From Paenibacillus flagellatus (GTDB lineage: Bacteria > Bacillota > Bacilli > Paenibacillales > NBRC-103111): a DNA stretch of 64,000 nucleotides. Made by a program: the position numbers and the translations under genes. The DNA lies in NCBI RefSeq assembly GCF_003217775.1, contig NZ_QJVJ01000006.1, positions 372,001 to 436,000 on the forward strand. The letters run 5' to 3'. Position 1 is the first letter of the stretch, and each line of letters starts with the position of its first letter. Of the stretch, positions 9,034-18,291 are shown in pieces. The notes beneath the pieces are model-generated. The model was not told where the DNA came from and searched no databases. It was given only the letters and a program-made list of their open reading frames with translations.

Positions 9034-11079
9034 TCATGGTTTCGTTTGCGCGTTCGGGTTCGGCGTCCCGTACAGCCCGATGGCGCGGTCGTACGCGTCG
9101 AACATTTGCCGGGCGATCGGCGCCGCTCCCCGGCCGCCAAACCGGCCCTCCGGCACGACGACGGCGACGGCCAGCTTCGGCTTGTCGGCCGGCGCGTAGG
9201 CGATGAAGACGGCGTTGTCGATGTCTTTGCCCGCGACCGACTGCGTCGACGTCCCCGTCTTGATCGCGACGCGGTACGGGACGTCGCGGAACCCCTCGGC
9301 GCTGACGAGCTCCATCCCTTTTTGCAGCACGTTCCAGTAGGCGTCGGGGAACTTCTCCTCGTTCAGCACTTCGGGACCGAACTCGCGAACGGGCTGGTCG
9401 TCGTACGTCGTAATTTTCTCGACGAGCTGCGGCTTCAGCCGTTTGCCCCGGTTGGCCAGCATCGCCGTATACTGGACGAGCTGCAGCGGCGTATATTTGC
9501 CGAGCTGTCCCCACGTCGCGCGGACGAGCGCCGCTTGCGGGCTGTACCGTTTCGCGGTGTCGAGGTAGTCCTTGAAGCCGGGCGATTCGCCGGGGAGGCC
9601 GCTTCCGGTCGGGACGCCCAAACCGAATTTCTCCATATATATATCCCACAATTCGACGCCTTCCATCCCTTGCCGGAAATAAAGCCGGTTGCCGATGTTC
9701 GCCATGTACGTGTTCGACGAATACTGGATCGCCTGGTAGGCGGTAATCGGGCCGTTCCGCTTCTGATCGGAGTTGGTCAGCCGCTCCTTGTTGTCTTTGC
9801 CGAAGTAAAAAATGCCGGTATCGTCGTATACTTCGTTCGCAGTGATCAGCCCTTCGTTCAGCCCGATCAATACGGTGAGCGGCTTCATCGTCGAGCCCAG
9901 GTAGACGAGCGACGTCGGATGCTTGTTCAGCTCCTTCTGGTCCGCGTAGGGCGGGCGCACCTCGCTGATCGTGCCGTTGCGGATGAAATATTGATTGGCC
10001 TCGTAATAATCGGGATTCATCCCGCCGTACCACCGGTTCGGATCGTAATCCGGATAGCTCGCCATCGCGACGACCTTGCCCGTATCGACCTCCATCGCGA
10101 CCGCATACCCGGTAATCGCGTTCGGCGCGTACGTCCACGAATCTCTGGCCGGGCTGCGGATATACTCGAGATGCGACTTGATCGCTTCCTCCGTCGCCAG
10201 CTGGACGTCCTTGTCGATCGTCAAAAACAGGTTGTTGCCCTTGTCCGGTCGAGTCAGCTGGACGGGGCCGACGATGCTGCCCATGACGTCGGTCGGGTAT
10301 GTCTTCACCCCGTTTTTGCCGCGCAGCTCCTCCTGATACATGAGCTCGATGCCGTCGAACCCGACGTACTCGTTATCGAGATATTTCTCCGTCGGATCGG
10401 TCGACTTGAGCTTGTCGCGGTAAAACTTCAACCCGCTCTCCTCGTTGCGCGCGGCCGAAAACTTCTTCAAATAGCCGACCAGCTGGACGGCGATCGTCTT
10501 CTCGTTGTACTGCCGAATGCTCTCCTCCTGGATGTCGACGCCCTTGAACTCGTCGCGGCTCCACGAGAAAAACGCGATCTCCTCCGGCGTCAAATCACCC
10601 TTCAGCCGGCGCGGCACCGAGTAATAGCTCGGCTTCTTCGTCTCGTTTCCGTCCAAGCCGTAGCCCACGTCCATCGCCAAAATCGTCTCCTCGGCGGTCG
10701 GCTGCGGCTTCGCGGGGTCGCCGTACTTCCGGAACGCCTCGGCCAGCCGGTGCGCAAGCGCGATGACCTCTTCCTTCTTCTCCCCCGGCTCGGCGGTATA
10801 GTACAGCGATTGGGTCGACACCGACGTCGCGAGCGGATACCCCGTCCGGTCGAAAATGTTGCCGCGGATCGGCGGGATGGCGTGCGGGGTCATCGTATTC
10901 CGCGCCTCGTCCTCGGCGTACTGCGCTCCGTTGACGATTTGGAGCGTGGCCAGCCTCACGATCAGGATCGCGAACAGCAAAAACGTGCAAAAGAAAAAAA
11001 AGTTAAGCCGGAACGCGAAATGTTTCCGGCGCACATGCTCCGGCTTCTCTTCCGATTTCCGTTTGATAACGAATCTCAC
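9034..11079 (-). CDS. Class B penicillin-binding protein (PBP2-type transpeptidase), copy 2
   Basis: A 681-residue peptidoglycan D,D-transpeptidase. One N-terminal membrane anchor (FFFFCTFLLFAILIVRLA) is followed by a PBP dimerisation domain and a C-terminal transpeptidase domain. The active-site serine is Ser396 in GSTMKP, with SSN (YSSNTYM) and KTG (IKTGTS) boxes intact. GTG 11079 is preferred because AGGAG lies 11 bases upstream; the longer GTG 11091 abuts that site. It crosslinks peptidoglycan in the outer face of the membrane. It is a tandem paralogue of the next gene, 133 bases away, and resembles PbpA/PBP4b-type proteins more than FtsI (no PASTA domains). Confidence 0.88.
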   Translation of the reverse strand: MRFVIKRKSEEKPEHVRRKHFAFRLNFFFFCTFLLFAILIVRLATLQIVNGAQYAEDEARNTMTPHAIPPIRGNIFDRTGYPLATSVSTQSLYYTAEPGEKKEEVIALAHRLAEAFRKYGDPAKPQPTAEETILAMDVGYGLDGNETKKPSYYSVPRRLKGDLTPEEIAFFSWSRDEFKGVDIQEESIRQYNEKTIAVQLVGYLKKFSAARNEESGLKFYRDKLKSTDPTEKYLDNEYVGFDGIELMYQEELRGKNGVKTYPTDVMGSIVGPVQLTRPDKGNNLFLTIDKDVQLATEEAIKSHLEYIRSPARDSWTYAPNAITGYAVAMEVDTGKVVAMASYPDYDPNRWYGGMNPDYYEANQYFIRNGTISEVRPPYADQKELNKHPTSLVYLGSTMKPLTVLIGLNEGLITANEVYDDTGIFYFGKDNKERLTNSDQKRNGPITAYQAIQYSSNTYMANIGNRLYFRQGMEGVELWDIYMEKFGLGVPTGSGLPGESPGFKDYLDTAKRYSPQAALVRATWGQLGKYTPLQLVQYTAMLANRGKRLKPQLVEKITTYDDQPVREFGPEVLNEEKFPDAYWNVLQKGMELVSAEGFRDVPYRVAIKTGTSTQSVAGKDIDNAVFIAYAPADKPKLAVAVVVPEGRFGGRGAAPIARQMFDAYDRAIGLYGTPNPNAQTKP

Positions 11080-11212
11080 TGGCGACTGCACTCCTTGCTT
11101 TTCCTATTTCCCAAATAATAGGACGCCGCCCCTCCGCGAAAAGTTCAATCCTAACGAAAAACCCGTCTCGAACGTCCGCGGGCGAACCGCCGGCTCGAAA
11201 CGGGTTGAAGCA

Positions 11213-13249
11213 TCAAGGCGAAGCGGGAACGAGCCCCGCGTTCGGGTTCGGCGTTCCGGTCAAGCCGATGGCGCGGTCGTACGCGTCGAAAATTTTGCGC
11301 GCGATCGGCGCGGCGCCATACGAGCCGAAGCCGCCCTCCGGCACGACGACGGCGACCGCGAGCTTCGGCTTCTGGGCCGGCGCGTACGCGATGAAGACGG
11401 CGTTGTCGACGTCCTTGCCGGCGACGCTCTGGGTCGACGTCCCCGTCTTCGTCGCCACGGTGTACGGGAAGCCGTCGAAGCCGGATTTGTTGACCTGTTC
11501 CATCCCTCTTTGCACCGCGTCCCAATATTCTTTCGGGAAATTGACTTCGTTCAGCACGACCGGCCCCGGCTCCTTCAATAGCTGGCCGTCGTACGTCTCG
11601 AAACGGCCGACGAACTGCGGCTTCAGCCGCTTGCCGCGGTTCGCGAGCATGGCGGTATACTGCACGAGCTGCAGCGGCGTATAGCGCCCCATCTGCCCCC
11701 AGGACGCCCGAGCGAGCGCCGATTGCGAGCTCGCTTTCTCGGCTTCGTGGAAGTAGTCGACGACGCCCTTGCTTTCGCCGAGCAGGCCGCTCTCCGTCAA
11801 GACGCCGAGGCCGAATTGCTTCATGTACGAGTCCCACGTGTTCAATCCGTTTTGGCGCCCGTACAGACGCAGACCGATCATATCGGTCATGTACGTGTTG
11901 GACGAATGGGCGATCGCGCTGATCGCATTGAGCGGCCCCCATGCCCGGCTGTCCGAGTTGCTGATCTTCGTCTTGTCCTTCCCGAACGTCGTCGAGCCGG
12001 AATCGTAATACGTTTCGTTGACCGAGATGAGCTTCTCCTGCAGCCCGATCAGCACGGTCAGCGGCTTGATCGTCGAGCCGAGGTAGACGAGCGAGGAAGG
12101 ATGCTTCGCCCGTTCTTTCGGATCCGGCCAGTTGGCCGGCACGTCGCTGATCGCCCCGTTGCGGTAGTACAACAGGATGCTGTTCCATTCGTCGTCCGTC
12201 AGCCCGCCGTACCAGACGCTCGGATCGTAGTCCGGCATGCTGGCCATCGCCACGACGTTGCCGGTATCGACCTCCATCGCCACCGCGTAGCCCGTTGTCG
12301 CGTTGGGCGCATACGTATACCGGTCGCGCGCAGGGTTCTTTATATACTCCAAATGCGACATGATCGCTTCCTGAGCCGTAAGCTGTACGTCCTTGTCGAT
12401 CGTCAAATAGAGGTTCTGGCCTTTCTCCGGCCGCGTCAGCGTCACGCCGCCGACGATTTTGCCTTCGGCGTTGACCGGGTAGCTCTTCACCCCGTTTTTG
12501 CCGCGCAGCTCCTCCTGGTACATGTACTCGATGCCGTCGAAGCCGACGTATTCGTTGTCGAGATATTTTTCCGTCGGATCGGTGGACTTCGCCTTCTCCT
12601 GGTAAAACTTCAAGCCGTTCGTATTGCGCGCACCGGAAAACTGCTTCAAATAACCGGTCAGCTGCACCGCGACCCGCTTGTCGTTGTTGTACTGGCGGAT
12701 GCTTTCCTCCTGGATGTCGATGCCCTTCAATTCGTCGCGATACCAGGAAAAGTAGGCGATTTCCTCCTGCGTCAAGTCTCCCTTGATTTTGCGGGGGACG
12801 GAAAAGTAGCTTGGATCTTTCGTCTTGTTCTTGTTCAAGTCGTACCCGACGTCCATCAGCTTGATGATTTCCTCCGCCTTGAGCGCCGCCTCCGGCTTGC
12901 CGTACTTCGCGAACGCCTGCTCCAGCTTCCGGGCGAGCTCGATGACGGTATCTTTGTTTTTGTTGCCGGGCTCCACCGTGTAGTAGAGCGATTGGGTCGA
13001 GACGGACGTCGCGATCGGATAGTTGTCGCGGGTGAAAATGTTGCCGCGAATCGGCGGAATGGCGTGCGACATGATCGTATTGCTGGACTCCTCCTCGGAG
13101 TACCGCTTGCCTTCCACGAACTGCAGCAGCGCGAGCCGGACGATAAGAATGGAGAACAGTAGAAACGTGCAGAAGAAGAAAAAGTTCAGCCGGAACGAGA
13201 AATGCCGGCGTCGGATCAGCTCTTGCTTGGCGGGGTCTTCCATGTGCAC
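11213..13249 (-). CDS. Class B penicillin-binding protein (PBP2-type transpeptidase), copy 1
   Basis: A 678-residue class B PBP with the same architecture as its downstream neighbour: a membrane anchor near residues 21-42, a dimerisation domain and a transpeptidase domain. The catalytic serine is Ser392 in GSTIKP, and SSN (HSSNTYM) and KTG (TKTGTS) are present. GTG 13249, or ATG 13243 two codons on, follows GAGGAGGG. The two copies align along their whole length with many identical stretches, for example the segment from VGFDGIE to RGKNGVK, so they arose by tandem duplication. Both appear functional. It starts 18 bases after the HAD gene on the same strand. Confidence 0.88.
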   Translation of the reverse strand: MHMEDPAKQELIRRRHFSFRLNFFFFCTFLLFSILIVRLALLQFVEGKRYSEEESSNTIMSHAIPPIRGNIFTRDNYPIATSVSTQSLYYTVEPGNKNKDTVIELARKLEQAFAKYGKPEAALKAEEIIKLMDVGYDLNKNKTKDPSYFSVPRKIKGDLTQEEIAYFSWYRDELKGIDIQEESIRQYNNDKRVAVQLTGYLKQFSGARNTNGLKFYQEKAKSTDPTEKYLDNEYVGFDGIEYMYQEELRGKNGVKSYPVNAEGKIVGGVTLTRPEKGQNLYLTIDKDVQLTAQEAIMSHLEYIKNPARDRYTYAPNATTGYAVAMEVDTGNVVAMASMPDYDPSVWYGGLTDDEWNSILLYYRNGAISDVPANWPDPKERAKHPSSLVYLGSTIKPLTVLIGLQEKLISVNETYYDSGSTTFGKDKTKISNSDSRAWGPLNAISAIAHSSNTYMTDMIGLRLYGRQNGLNTWDSYMKQFGLGVLTESGLLGESKGVVDYFHEAEKASSQSALARASWGQMGRYTPLQLVQYTAMLANRGKRLKPQFVGRFETYDGQLLKEPGPVVLNEVNFPKEYWDAVQRGMEQVNKSGFDGFPYTVATKTGTSTQSVAGKDVDNAVFIAYAPAQKPKLAVAVVVPEGGFGSYGAAPIARKIFDAYDRAIGLTGTPNPNAGLVPASP

Positions 13250-13267
13250 GGCGGAAATTGCCCTCCT

Positions 13268-13975
13268 CTACCCTAGTTGTCTCAACGTGGTGATGCCTTC
13301 TCCGGTCAGGTGCGGGTACCGCTTGATCTTGACCGCGCGGATGCCCGCTTCGTTCGGCGCCCAGACGTCGTTCTTGTCGTGGTCGCCGACGTACAGCACT
13401 TCGTCCGGACGAAGCCCCGCCCGATCGAGCGCGAGCCGGAAAATGTCCGGATTCGGCTTCTCCAGGCCGACCTCGGTCGAGACGACGACCGGATCGAAAT
13501 AATGCAGAATCGATTTATGGCGCAAAATATCGGGGAGCGTCGGCGCGAAATTCGAGACGATGCCGAGCCGATAGCCGGAAGCGGACAGCCGTTCCAGCGT
13601 TTCGACGACGTCGTCGAACAGCTCGTAAGCGTCCGGCGACGTGTACAGGTCGTACAGCTCGTGGCTCCACCGGTGAATGATCTCTTCCTCCGCATGCTCG
13701 CGCGCGCCGAGTCCCGTCAAGACGTGACGGTACAGGTCGACCCAGAAGGCGCGGTCCGATTCCGGCGAGCACCGCTCGTCGCCCTGCACGGGCTTGCCAT
13801 AGTACAGCGTACGGAACGCTTCGTCGATCCGTTCGCCGATTCGCTCCTCCTCGCGATGAAAATCCCGCTCGGCCAAAAACCGCCGCATGATGCCCCGCGC
13901 TCCCGGAATCGTCAGCAGCGTATCGCCGGCATCGAAAAAGACGGCTTTGCAGCCGTGTAAAGGGACCGTTATCAT
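13268..13975 (-). CDS. HAD-superfamily hydrolase (HDHD3/REG-2-like)
   Basis: A 235-residue haloacid-dehalogenase-type phosphatase. Motif I is FFDAGDTLL near residue 14 with the nucleophile Asp. A long helical cap domain spans about 20-110. Motif II is IVSNF, the motif III lysine is in LEKPNPDIF, and motif IV is VGDHDKND. ATG 13975 follows AAGGAGC by seven bases. A TACAAT -10-like box lies about 45 bases upstream. Substrate is unknown; phosphoryl transfer from a small metabolite is inferred. It may head the transcript with the two PBP genes. Confidence 0.85.
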   Translation of the reverse strand: MITVPLHGCKAVFFDAGDTLLTIPGARGIMRRFLAERDFHREEERIGERIDEAFRTLYYGKPVQGDERCSPESDRAFWVDLYRHVLTGLGAREHAEEEIIHRWSHELYDLYTSPDAYELFDDVVETLERLSASGYRLGIVSNFAPTLPDILRHKSILHYFDPVVVSTEVGLEKPNPDIFRLALDRAGLRPDEVLYVGDHDKNDVWAPNEAGIRAVKIKRYPHLTGEGITTLRQLG

Positions 13976-14173
13976 GTATAAAGCTCCTTGCCTTCTAGTA
14001 TAAGGTATGCATGGCTTATCCTTATTATTGTACCATATTTACAGCCGCCGATGCTCGAAAGTTGGGCCGTTTCCGGAATGGAAAACGGCTCCTGCCGAAA
14101 GACCGTTTCGCCGACGCCAGACGGCTTCCAACGTATCCTGCCGTCGCCCCAAGCTTTCGCCCAATAAGACGAC

Positions 14174-14217
14174 AAAAAAGACGTTCCCCGGCGGCTTCTC
14201 GTGCCGCGGAAAACGTC
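14174..14217 (-). terminator. Terminator after the transglutaminase-like gene
   Basis: On the minus strand, GACGTTttCCGCGGC...GCCGCCGGGGAACGTC forms a long hairpin followed by TTTTTT (14179-14174). The rest of the gap 13976-14267 has one more imperfect hairpin (GCCGTTTCC/GGAAAACGGC near 14066-14089) and no gene. Confidence 0.75.
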
Positions 14218-14267
14218 CGGCAAACCGGACGGGCGTCGGCGATTCCGCTCGCCCGACTCCTCCCTTG

Positions 14268-15425
14268 TTACGCGTCGCGGATATGCGTCTTGTCGAAGCC
14301 GGGCGGGTCGAACCAGTTGCCCCCGCTCGACACCCACGTCGAATCGAGCGGCACCCACTCGCCGCGCTCGGCCAAGTACACTTCGTTCCATGCATGCGGA
14401 CCGTAGCCTCCCCGGCCGTCGTAGCCGAGCCCCGTCACGACCTTGACGTCGAGCCCGACCGTGCGGGCCATGACCGCATACAGGCGCGAATAGTCGATGC
14501 ACACCCCTTTGCGCGTCGCGAACGTATCCTCCGGCGTCTGCTCCTTCCAAATCCGCTTCGTCTCGTACAGCTCGACCTTGTCCCAATCGTACTGCACGCG
14601 GGTGCCGACCCATTGGTACAGCGCCCTCGCCTTCGCCTCGTCGTCCTCTTTCCCGGCGGCGATCTGCTTCGCCGCTTCGGCGATGTCGTCCGGGACGCGG
14701 GCGTCGATCACTTCGTACTTGCGCTGCAAAATATGCTGGAACTCCTGCCCGACCGCTTCGGCGAAGACGGGCAGCCGCTTCTCCAGCAAATCGCCGCCGA
14801 CCGGCTCGATGACCTGCGTCGCCCCCTGCATGTACAGCCCCGAAGCCTGCACGTATTTCGCGAACGGCGATTCGGGGAACAGCGCCGTATAGACGAACAG
14901 ACAAGCGATGATCAACAACGCTCGTCCGACGCCGATCAGCGAGCCGATCGCTCCGCCGATGCCGCTGCTCATCCACGACTTCCGGCCCGAGCCCGGACCG
15001 GAAGGCCGGCTCCATAGCCCGGTCGCCGCAGCGACCGCCATCCCCAGCCGATACAGCGTCACCCTGCACAGCGAGTACGCGACGACGAACACCGTTCCGA
15101 ACCGAAGCAGCGGGAAATCGCGGACAGCGGTGACGAACGTGTAGTACATTTGCTTGAAAAAGCCGATCTCCTCGTTCGGAATCGCGATTTGCTTGGCGAT
15201 CAGCCACGATTCGAGCGCGGGCGACAGCGCCTCCGCCAGCTTCCAGGCCGCGACGACGCCGACGACTGTGGACGCCCCTTCCGCCGCGAACTGGACGAAC
15301 CGTTGGGCGGAGCCGGACGCGCCGCGGAAGGCCCCTTGGACGACGGAGGCGAGCACCGTGCAGACGAGAACGAGCGAGACGAGGTTGACGGACATCGATT
15401 GGACGAGCCACCCATAATCGGCCAT
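14268..15425 (-). CDS. Membrane protein with C-terminal transglutaminase-like domain
   Basis: A 385-residue protein. Residues 1-210 contain four to five hydrophobic segments resembling the CvpA fold (QGAFRGASGSAQRF; GSLIGVGRALLI). Residues 255-385 form a transglutaminase-like cysteine protease domain. The catalytic triad is visible: Cys309 in GVCIDYS, His344 in GPHAWNE and Asp361 in PLDSTW. ATG 15425 follows GGGAGG by nine bases. The small membrane protein gene just upstream is 49 bases away and probably cotranscribed. The soluble domain is predicted to face outward, but topology is not certain. Substrate is unknown; such domains act as peptidases, amidases or crosslinkers. Confidence 0.8.
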   Translation of the reverse strand: MADYGWLVQSMSVNLVSLVLVCTVLASVVQGAFRGASGSAQRFVQFAAEGASTVVGVVAAWKLAEALSPALESWLIAKQIAIPNEEIGFFKQMYYTFVTAVRDFPLLRFGTVFVVAYSLCRVTLYRLGMAVAAATGLWSRPSGPGSGRKSWMSSGIGGAIGSLIGVGRALLIIACLFVYTALFPESPFAKYVQASGLYMQGATQVIEPVGGDLLEKRLPVFAEAVGQEFQHILQRKYEVIDARVPDDIAEAAKQIAAGKEDDEAKARALYQWVGTRVQYDWDKVELYETKRIWKEQTPEDTFATRKGVCIDYSRLYAVMARTVGLDVKVVTGLGYDGRGGYGPHAWNEVYLAERGEWVPLDSTWVSSGGNWFDPPGFDKTHIRDA

Positions 15426-15474
15426 TCGGTCATTCCTCCCTTACGTTCCCAGTATGAACGGAACCCGGCATCGT

Positions 15475-15894
15475 TTAACCGTTCGTTTTGGCGGCTTCGA
15501 TTCCTTTTTTGAGCGCCTCGTCGAGCGAAAATTCCGCGGACACGCCGGCGATCGTAATTTTCACCTTGTCCGAGCCGGCCTTCCCGTCCAGCCGGATATT
15601 CCCGGACGTGACGGTATATGTGCCGTCGCCGTTGTCCTTGAACTTCGCGTCCTTGCCGGCCAGCCCTTGGACGGCTTTCTCCTTCAAATCCCCGACCGCT
15701 TCCTTGGCGATCGTCGCCACGTCTTTCAGCTTGTCGGTATACGTCGAGCCGTAATAGATCAAACCGGCGACGATCGCGAGAACGATGACCCACTTCACGA
15801 CGGTTTTGACGATTTTGATAACGACGAACAACACGACGAGCGCTACGACGACCACGAGCCAGCGGTCCTGCAAAAATGCGGTAAGCTGATCCAT
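15475..15894 (-). CDS. Small membrane-anchored protein of unknown function
   Basis: A 139-residue protein with two adjacent N-terminal hydrophobic segments (WLVVVVALVVLFVVI and WVIVLAIVAGLIYYG). A 90-residue soluble C-terminus follows, rich in Lys/Asp/Gly, with a beta-rich stretch (GDGTYTVTSGNIRLDG). ATG 15894 (MDQLTAF) has AAAGGA 11 bases upstream; upstream in-frame ATGs lack spacing. It sits just before the transglutaminase-like gene, so a joint role at the membrane is plausible. I do not recognise a named family. Confidence 0.6.
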   Translation of the reverse strand: MDQLTAFLQDRWLVVVVALVVLFVVIKIVKTVVKWVIVLAIVAGLIYYGSTYTDKLKDVATIAKEAVGDLKEKAVQGLAGKDAKFKDNGDGTYTVTSGNIRLDGKAGSDKVKITIAGVSAEFSLDEALKKGIEAAKTNG

Positions 15895-16154
15895 CCTTCG
15901 ATTCATCCTTTCGACACTATCGATTATCCCGATCCGGCTGCGATGCCGCCTCATGCTTAGCTTATCACACGGAGCGTCTCCGGCAAACCGTCTTCCTTCG
16001 GACGGCGGGCCATTCGTGACATTTTCGCGGCGAAGTCATATCCGGTCGGACAGACACGTACAAGTTAGGGAGTAGCCGGAACGCGCGGCGAATCCGGTTT
16101 GGGACCTTGCGCGCGCCTGCCGGTTATGACGAGCGTTTTCGAAGGGGGTTGCCG

Positions 16155-17345
16155 ATGAAGACGGCCATTTGGCTCTATTTGTTCATGTTCGTCGCGTTTT
16201 TCGATTTGCACGCCCAATATCCGATTTTGACGCCGTTCGCCATTTCGCTGGGGGCCGCCCCGATGTTCATCGGCTGGATGATGGGCGTCTATTCGATCAC
16301 CCATCTGCCCGGCAACGTGCTCGCCGGCTTTTGGGTCGACCGGTACGGCAGCAAACCGTTCATCACGTTAAGCTTGATGCTTGCCGGCGTGCTGCTCCTG
16401 TTCCAATCCGGCGTCGACAATCCGTGGCAGCTGCTCGTCATCCGCTCGATCAGCGGCTTCGTGCTCGCCTTCCTGTCGCCGGCCTGTCTCGCCATGCTCG
16501 CCAAGCTGGGCCGGACGCGCAGCCACCAAGGCAAGCTGATGGCCGGCAACGGCCTCGTCCATACGCTCGCGTCCGTCGTCTCGCCGGCGGCGGGCGCCCT
16601 GCTGGTCGCCAAATTCGGCTTCACCGCCTCGTTCACCGTGCTCGGCTGGGCGCTGATCGTCATCGGCGCGTTATCGATCGTGTTCATCCGCGACATCCGG
16701 ACGCCGGCCGCTTCGGCGGGCGGATCGCTCCCGCACGTTCATCCCCATGCCGTCCGGCTTCCGGCCGACGGGACCGGAGCGCGGGACGGGAGCGCGCGCG
16801 GCATCCCATGGCTGTTTTACGGCGTGCCGCTCGCCCTCGCCTGCTCGCAAGGCATTTTGTTTTTCGAGCTGCCGCTCATGAAAGCATCCATGCAGTCGCT
16901 GCTGACGTCCGGCCTTCTGTTCTCGATGGTCAGCCTCGGCGCTTTATTCACGCTCAGCCTGCTGTTCCTGCACCGGTATTCGCCGTTCATGCGGACGGCG
17001 CTCGGAGCGCTCGGCCTGGCGCTCGCCTTTTTCGGCTTGGCGGTCGGCTGGCCGATCCCGCTCGCCGCCTCGCTGTTTCTGATCGGCATGGCGAAGGGCG
17101 TCATCTTCCCGGCCATGGCGACGCTTTTGGCCAGCGTGTCGGCCGCGAACCGGTACGGGCGGGTTTTCTCGCTATTGTCCGTGTCGTCGTCCATCGGCGC
17201 ATTCATCGGACCGATCGTCGCCGGACAGCTGCGCCACGCCGTGTCGCCCTACTTCATCGCGTTCGTCGTGCTCATGGCCGCGCTCGTCCTGCTCGCACCG
17301 GGCAAATTCCGCACCGCGGACGTCCCGCCCGCGACGGGCTCCTAG
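16155..17345 (+). CDS. Major facilitator superfamily transporter
   Basis: A 396-residue, 12-segment membrane protein. The loop 2-3 MFS motif is seen as GFWVDRYGSKP near residue 62. A His-rich cytoplasmic loop (HVHPHAV) separates the two halves near residue 200. ATG 16155 follows GAAGGGGG; the frame is open to 16107 but has no better site. It belongs to drug/metabolite exporter-like MFS families, and the substrate cannot be told. It lies alone between a divergent membrane operon and the YjcZ-like gene. The 260-base gap before it shows nothing further. Confidence 0.82.
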   Translation: MKTAIWLYLFMFVAFFDLHAQYPILTPFAISLGAAPMFIGWMMGVYSITHLPGNVLAGFWVDRYGSKPFITLSLMLAGVLLLFQSGVDNPWQLLVIRSISGFVLAFLSPACLAMLAKLGRTRSHQGKLMAGNGLVHTLASVVSPAAGALLVAKFGFTASFTVLGWALIVIGALSIVFIRDIRTPAASAGGSLPHVHPHAVRLPADGTGARDGSARGIPWLFYGVPLALACSQGILFFELPLMKASMQSLLTSGLLFSMVSLGALFTLSLLFLHRYSPFMRTALGALGLALAFFGLAVGWPIPLAASLFLIGMAKGVIFPAMATLLASVSAANRYGRVFSLLSVSSSIGAFIGPIVAGQLRHAVSPYFIAFVVLMAALVLLAPGKFRTADVPPATGS

Positions 17346-17458
17346 TCACCCACCCATTTTGCCCGGAATGGGTATGCGCACAGGCCATACGCCCGCCCTG
17401 ACAATAGGATATATCGTCACATGACAAATCCTCTTATCGGCGAAGGAGTGAATGATAC

Positions 17459-17575
17459 ATGTCTCATCATTGCGAGCCTTGCGGCGCAGGCGCAGGTTAT
17501 TTCTTCACCTCGACGGGCATCATCCTCGTGCTTTACATTTTGCTGGTCATCGTTCTGCGTTCCGGATGGATTTAA
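17459..17575 (+). CDS. YjcZ-family small sporulation membrane peptide
   Basis: A 38-residue ORF with strong AAGGAG ten bases before ATG 17459. It has a short Cys/Gly-rich start (HCEPCGAGAGYFF) followed by one hydrophobic helix (GIILVLYILLVIVL) and a basic end. This is the layout of the YjcZ/YhcZ-type tiny spore-associated membrane proteins common in Bacillus and Paenibacillus. The Cys pair at residues 5 and 8 is less typical. A terminator follows 20 bases later, making it a one-gene unit. Confidence 0.65.
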   Translation: MSHHCEPCGAGAGYFFTSTGIILVLYILLVIVLRSGWI

Positions 17576-17594
17576 GCTTGAGACGCGGTATGGG

Positions 17595-17624
17595 AAAGCC
17601 GTCGCATCGAAGCGGCGGCTTTTT
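17595..17624 (+). terminator. Terminator after the YjcZ-like gene
   Basis: AAAGCCGTCGC and GCGGCGGCTTT pair around atcgaa, with a T-run at the 3' end. Further on, a perfect 14-base palindrome ATTTCCCGGGAAAT lies at 17733-17746 in the gap before the toprim gene; its role is unknown. Confidence 0.75.
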
Positions 17625-17837
17625 CGCGTTCGCGTATCCGGTTTACTTTTAACGGGCTTAACGATTCGCCCCGTTTCGACAGCGGCTCCGAAAGCCCTCG
17701 CATAACCGCACGTCCGGCCACTCCGCTTCGACATTTCCCGGGAAATCCGTCATCCGCCGACTTGTTTGTCGGATCCGCGTTTGGCTATACTGGTGAAAAC
17801 GACAATGGGTTCGAAACGTCTTGCCGGGGGTGTCGAC

Positions 17838-18206
17838 ATGTCGATCGCAATCGTTGTGGAAGGGAAAAACGACAAAAGCAGGCTGCGCAGGCTGCTGTCC
17901 GACGAAATATTGATTTTGTGCACGAACGGCACGCTGAACACCGAGAAGCTGGAGCGGATCAAGAAGCAAATCGGGGACCGGGACGTCTATTTGTTTACGG
18001 ACAACGACCCCTCGGGCAAACGGATTCGCGGCGTACTGCGCGACGCTTTCCCCGACGCCGAGCAAATCTATACGAGGCGGGGTTACGCCGGCGTGGAAGG
18101 AACGCCGGAAGAATATGTGATCCAGCAGCTGGAGAAAGCCGGGCTCGACGAATATATCCGTTATCCGGAGCCGGGACCGCCGATGCCGGAGAAACAACGT
18201 TTCTAA
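17838..18206 (+). CDS. Toprim-domain protein (RnmV/YusF-like)
   Basis: A 122-residue single-domain Toprim protein. The acidic motifs are IVVEGKNDK near residue 5 and LFTDNDPSGKRIR near residue 55, the Glu and DxD that bind Mg in primases, topoisomerases and RNase M5. It is shorter than RNase M5 and closer to the YusF-like family. ATG 17838 follows GGGGGTG; the longer frame from 17766 has no start signal. A nuclease or RNA-processing role is inferred from the fold only. It converges on the AEC transporter gene. Confidence 0.78.
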   Translation: MSIAIVVEGKNDKSRLRRLLSDEILILCTNGTLNTEKLERIKKQIGDRDVYLFTDNDPSGKRIRGVLRDAFPDAEQIYTRRGYAGVEGTPEEYVIQQLEKAGLDEYIRYPEPGPPMPEKQRF

Positions 18207-18212
18207 TACAAA

Positions 18213-18240
18213 AGCCCATCCGCCGCGTGACGGATGGGCT
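18213..18240. terminator. Convergent terminator hairpin
   Basis: AGCCCATCCG and CGGATGGGCT make a perfect 10-bp stem with an 8-base loop between the toprim gene and the oppositely directed AEC gene. The T-run is short (TTTTG on the minus strand). Confidence 0.65.
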
Positions 18241-18291
18241 CGGCTTGCCGGGAACGTTCCGAGAGAACGATGAAACGACTAACGGGACGAC

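Noticed and set aside
9046-11118. A 690-codon plus-strand open frame opposite the PBP gene
   Set aside because: It is an antisense shadow of a GC-rich coding region: it has Arg/Val/Leu/Asp-rich sequence with no domain, no ribosome site, and a complete PBP lies on the other strand. The same applies to other long antisense frames, for example 27877-30417, 24597-27065, 40098-42152 and 62169-63989.
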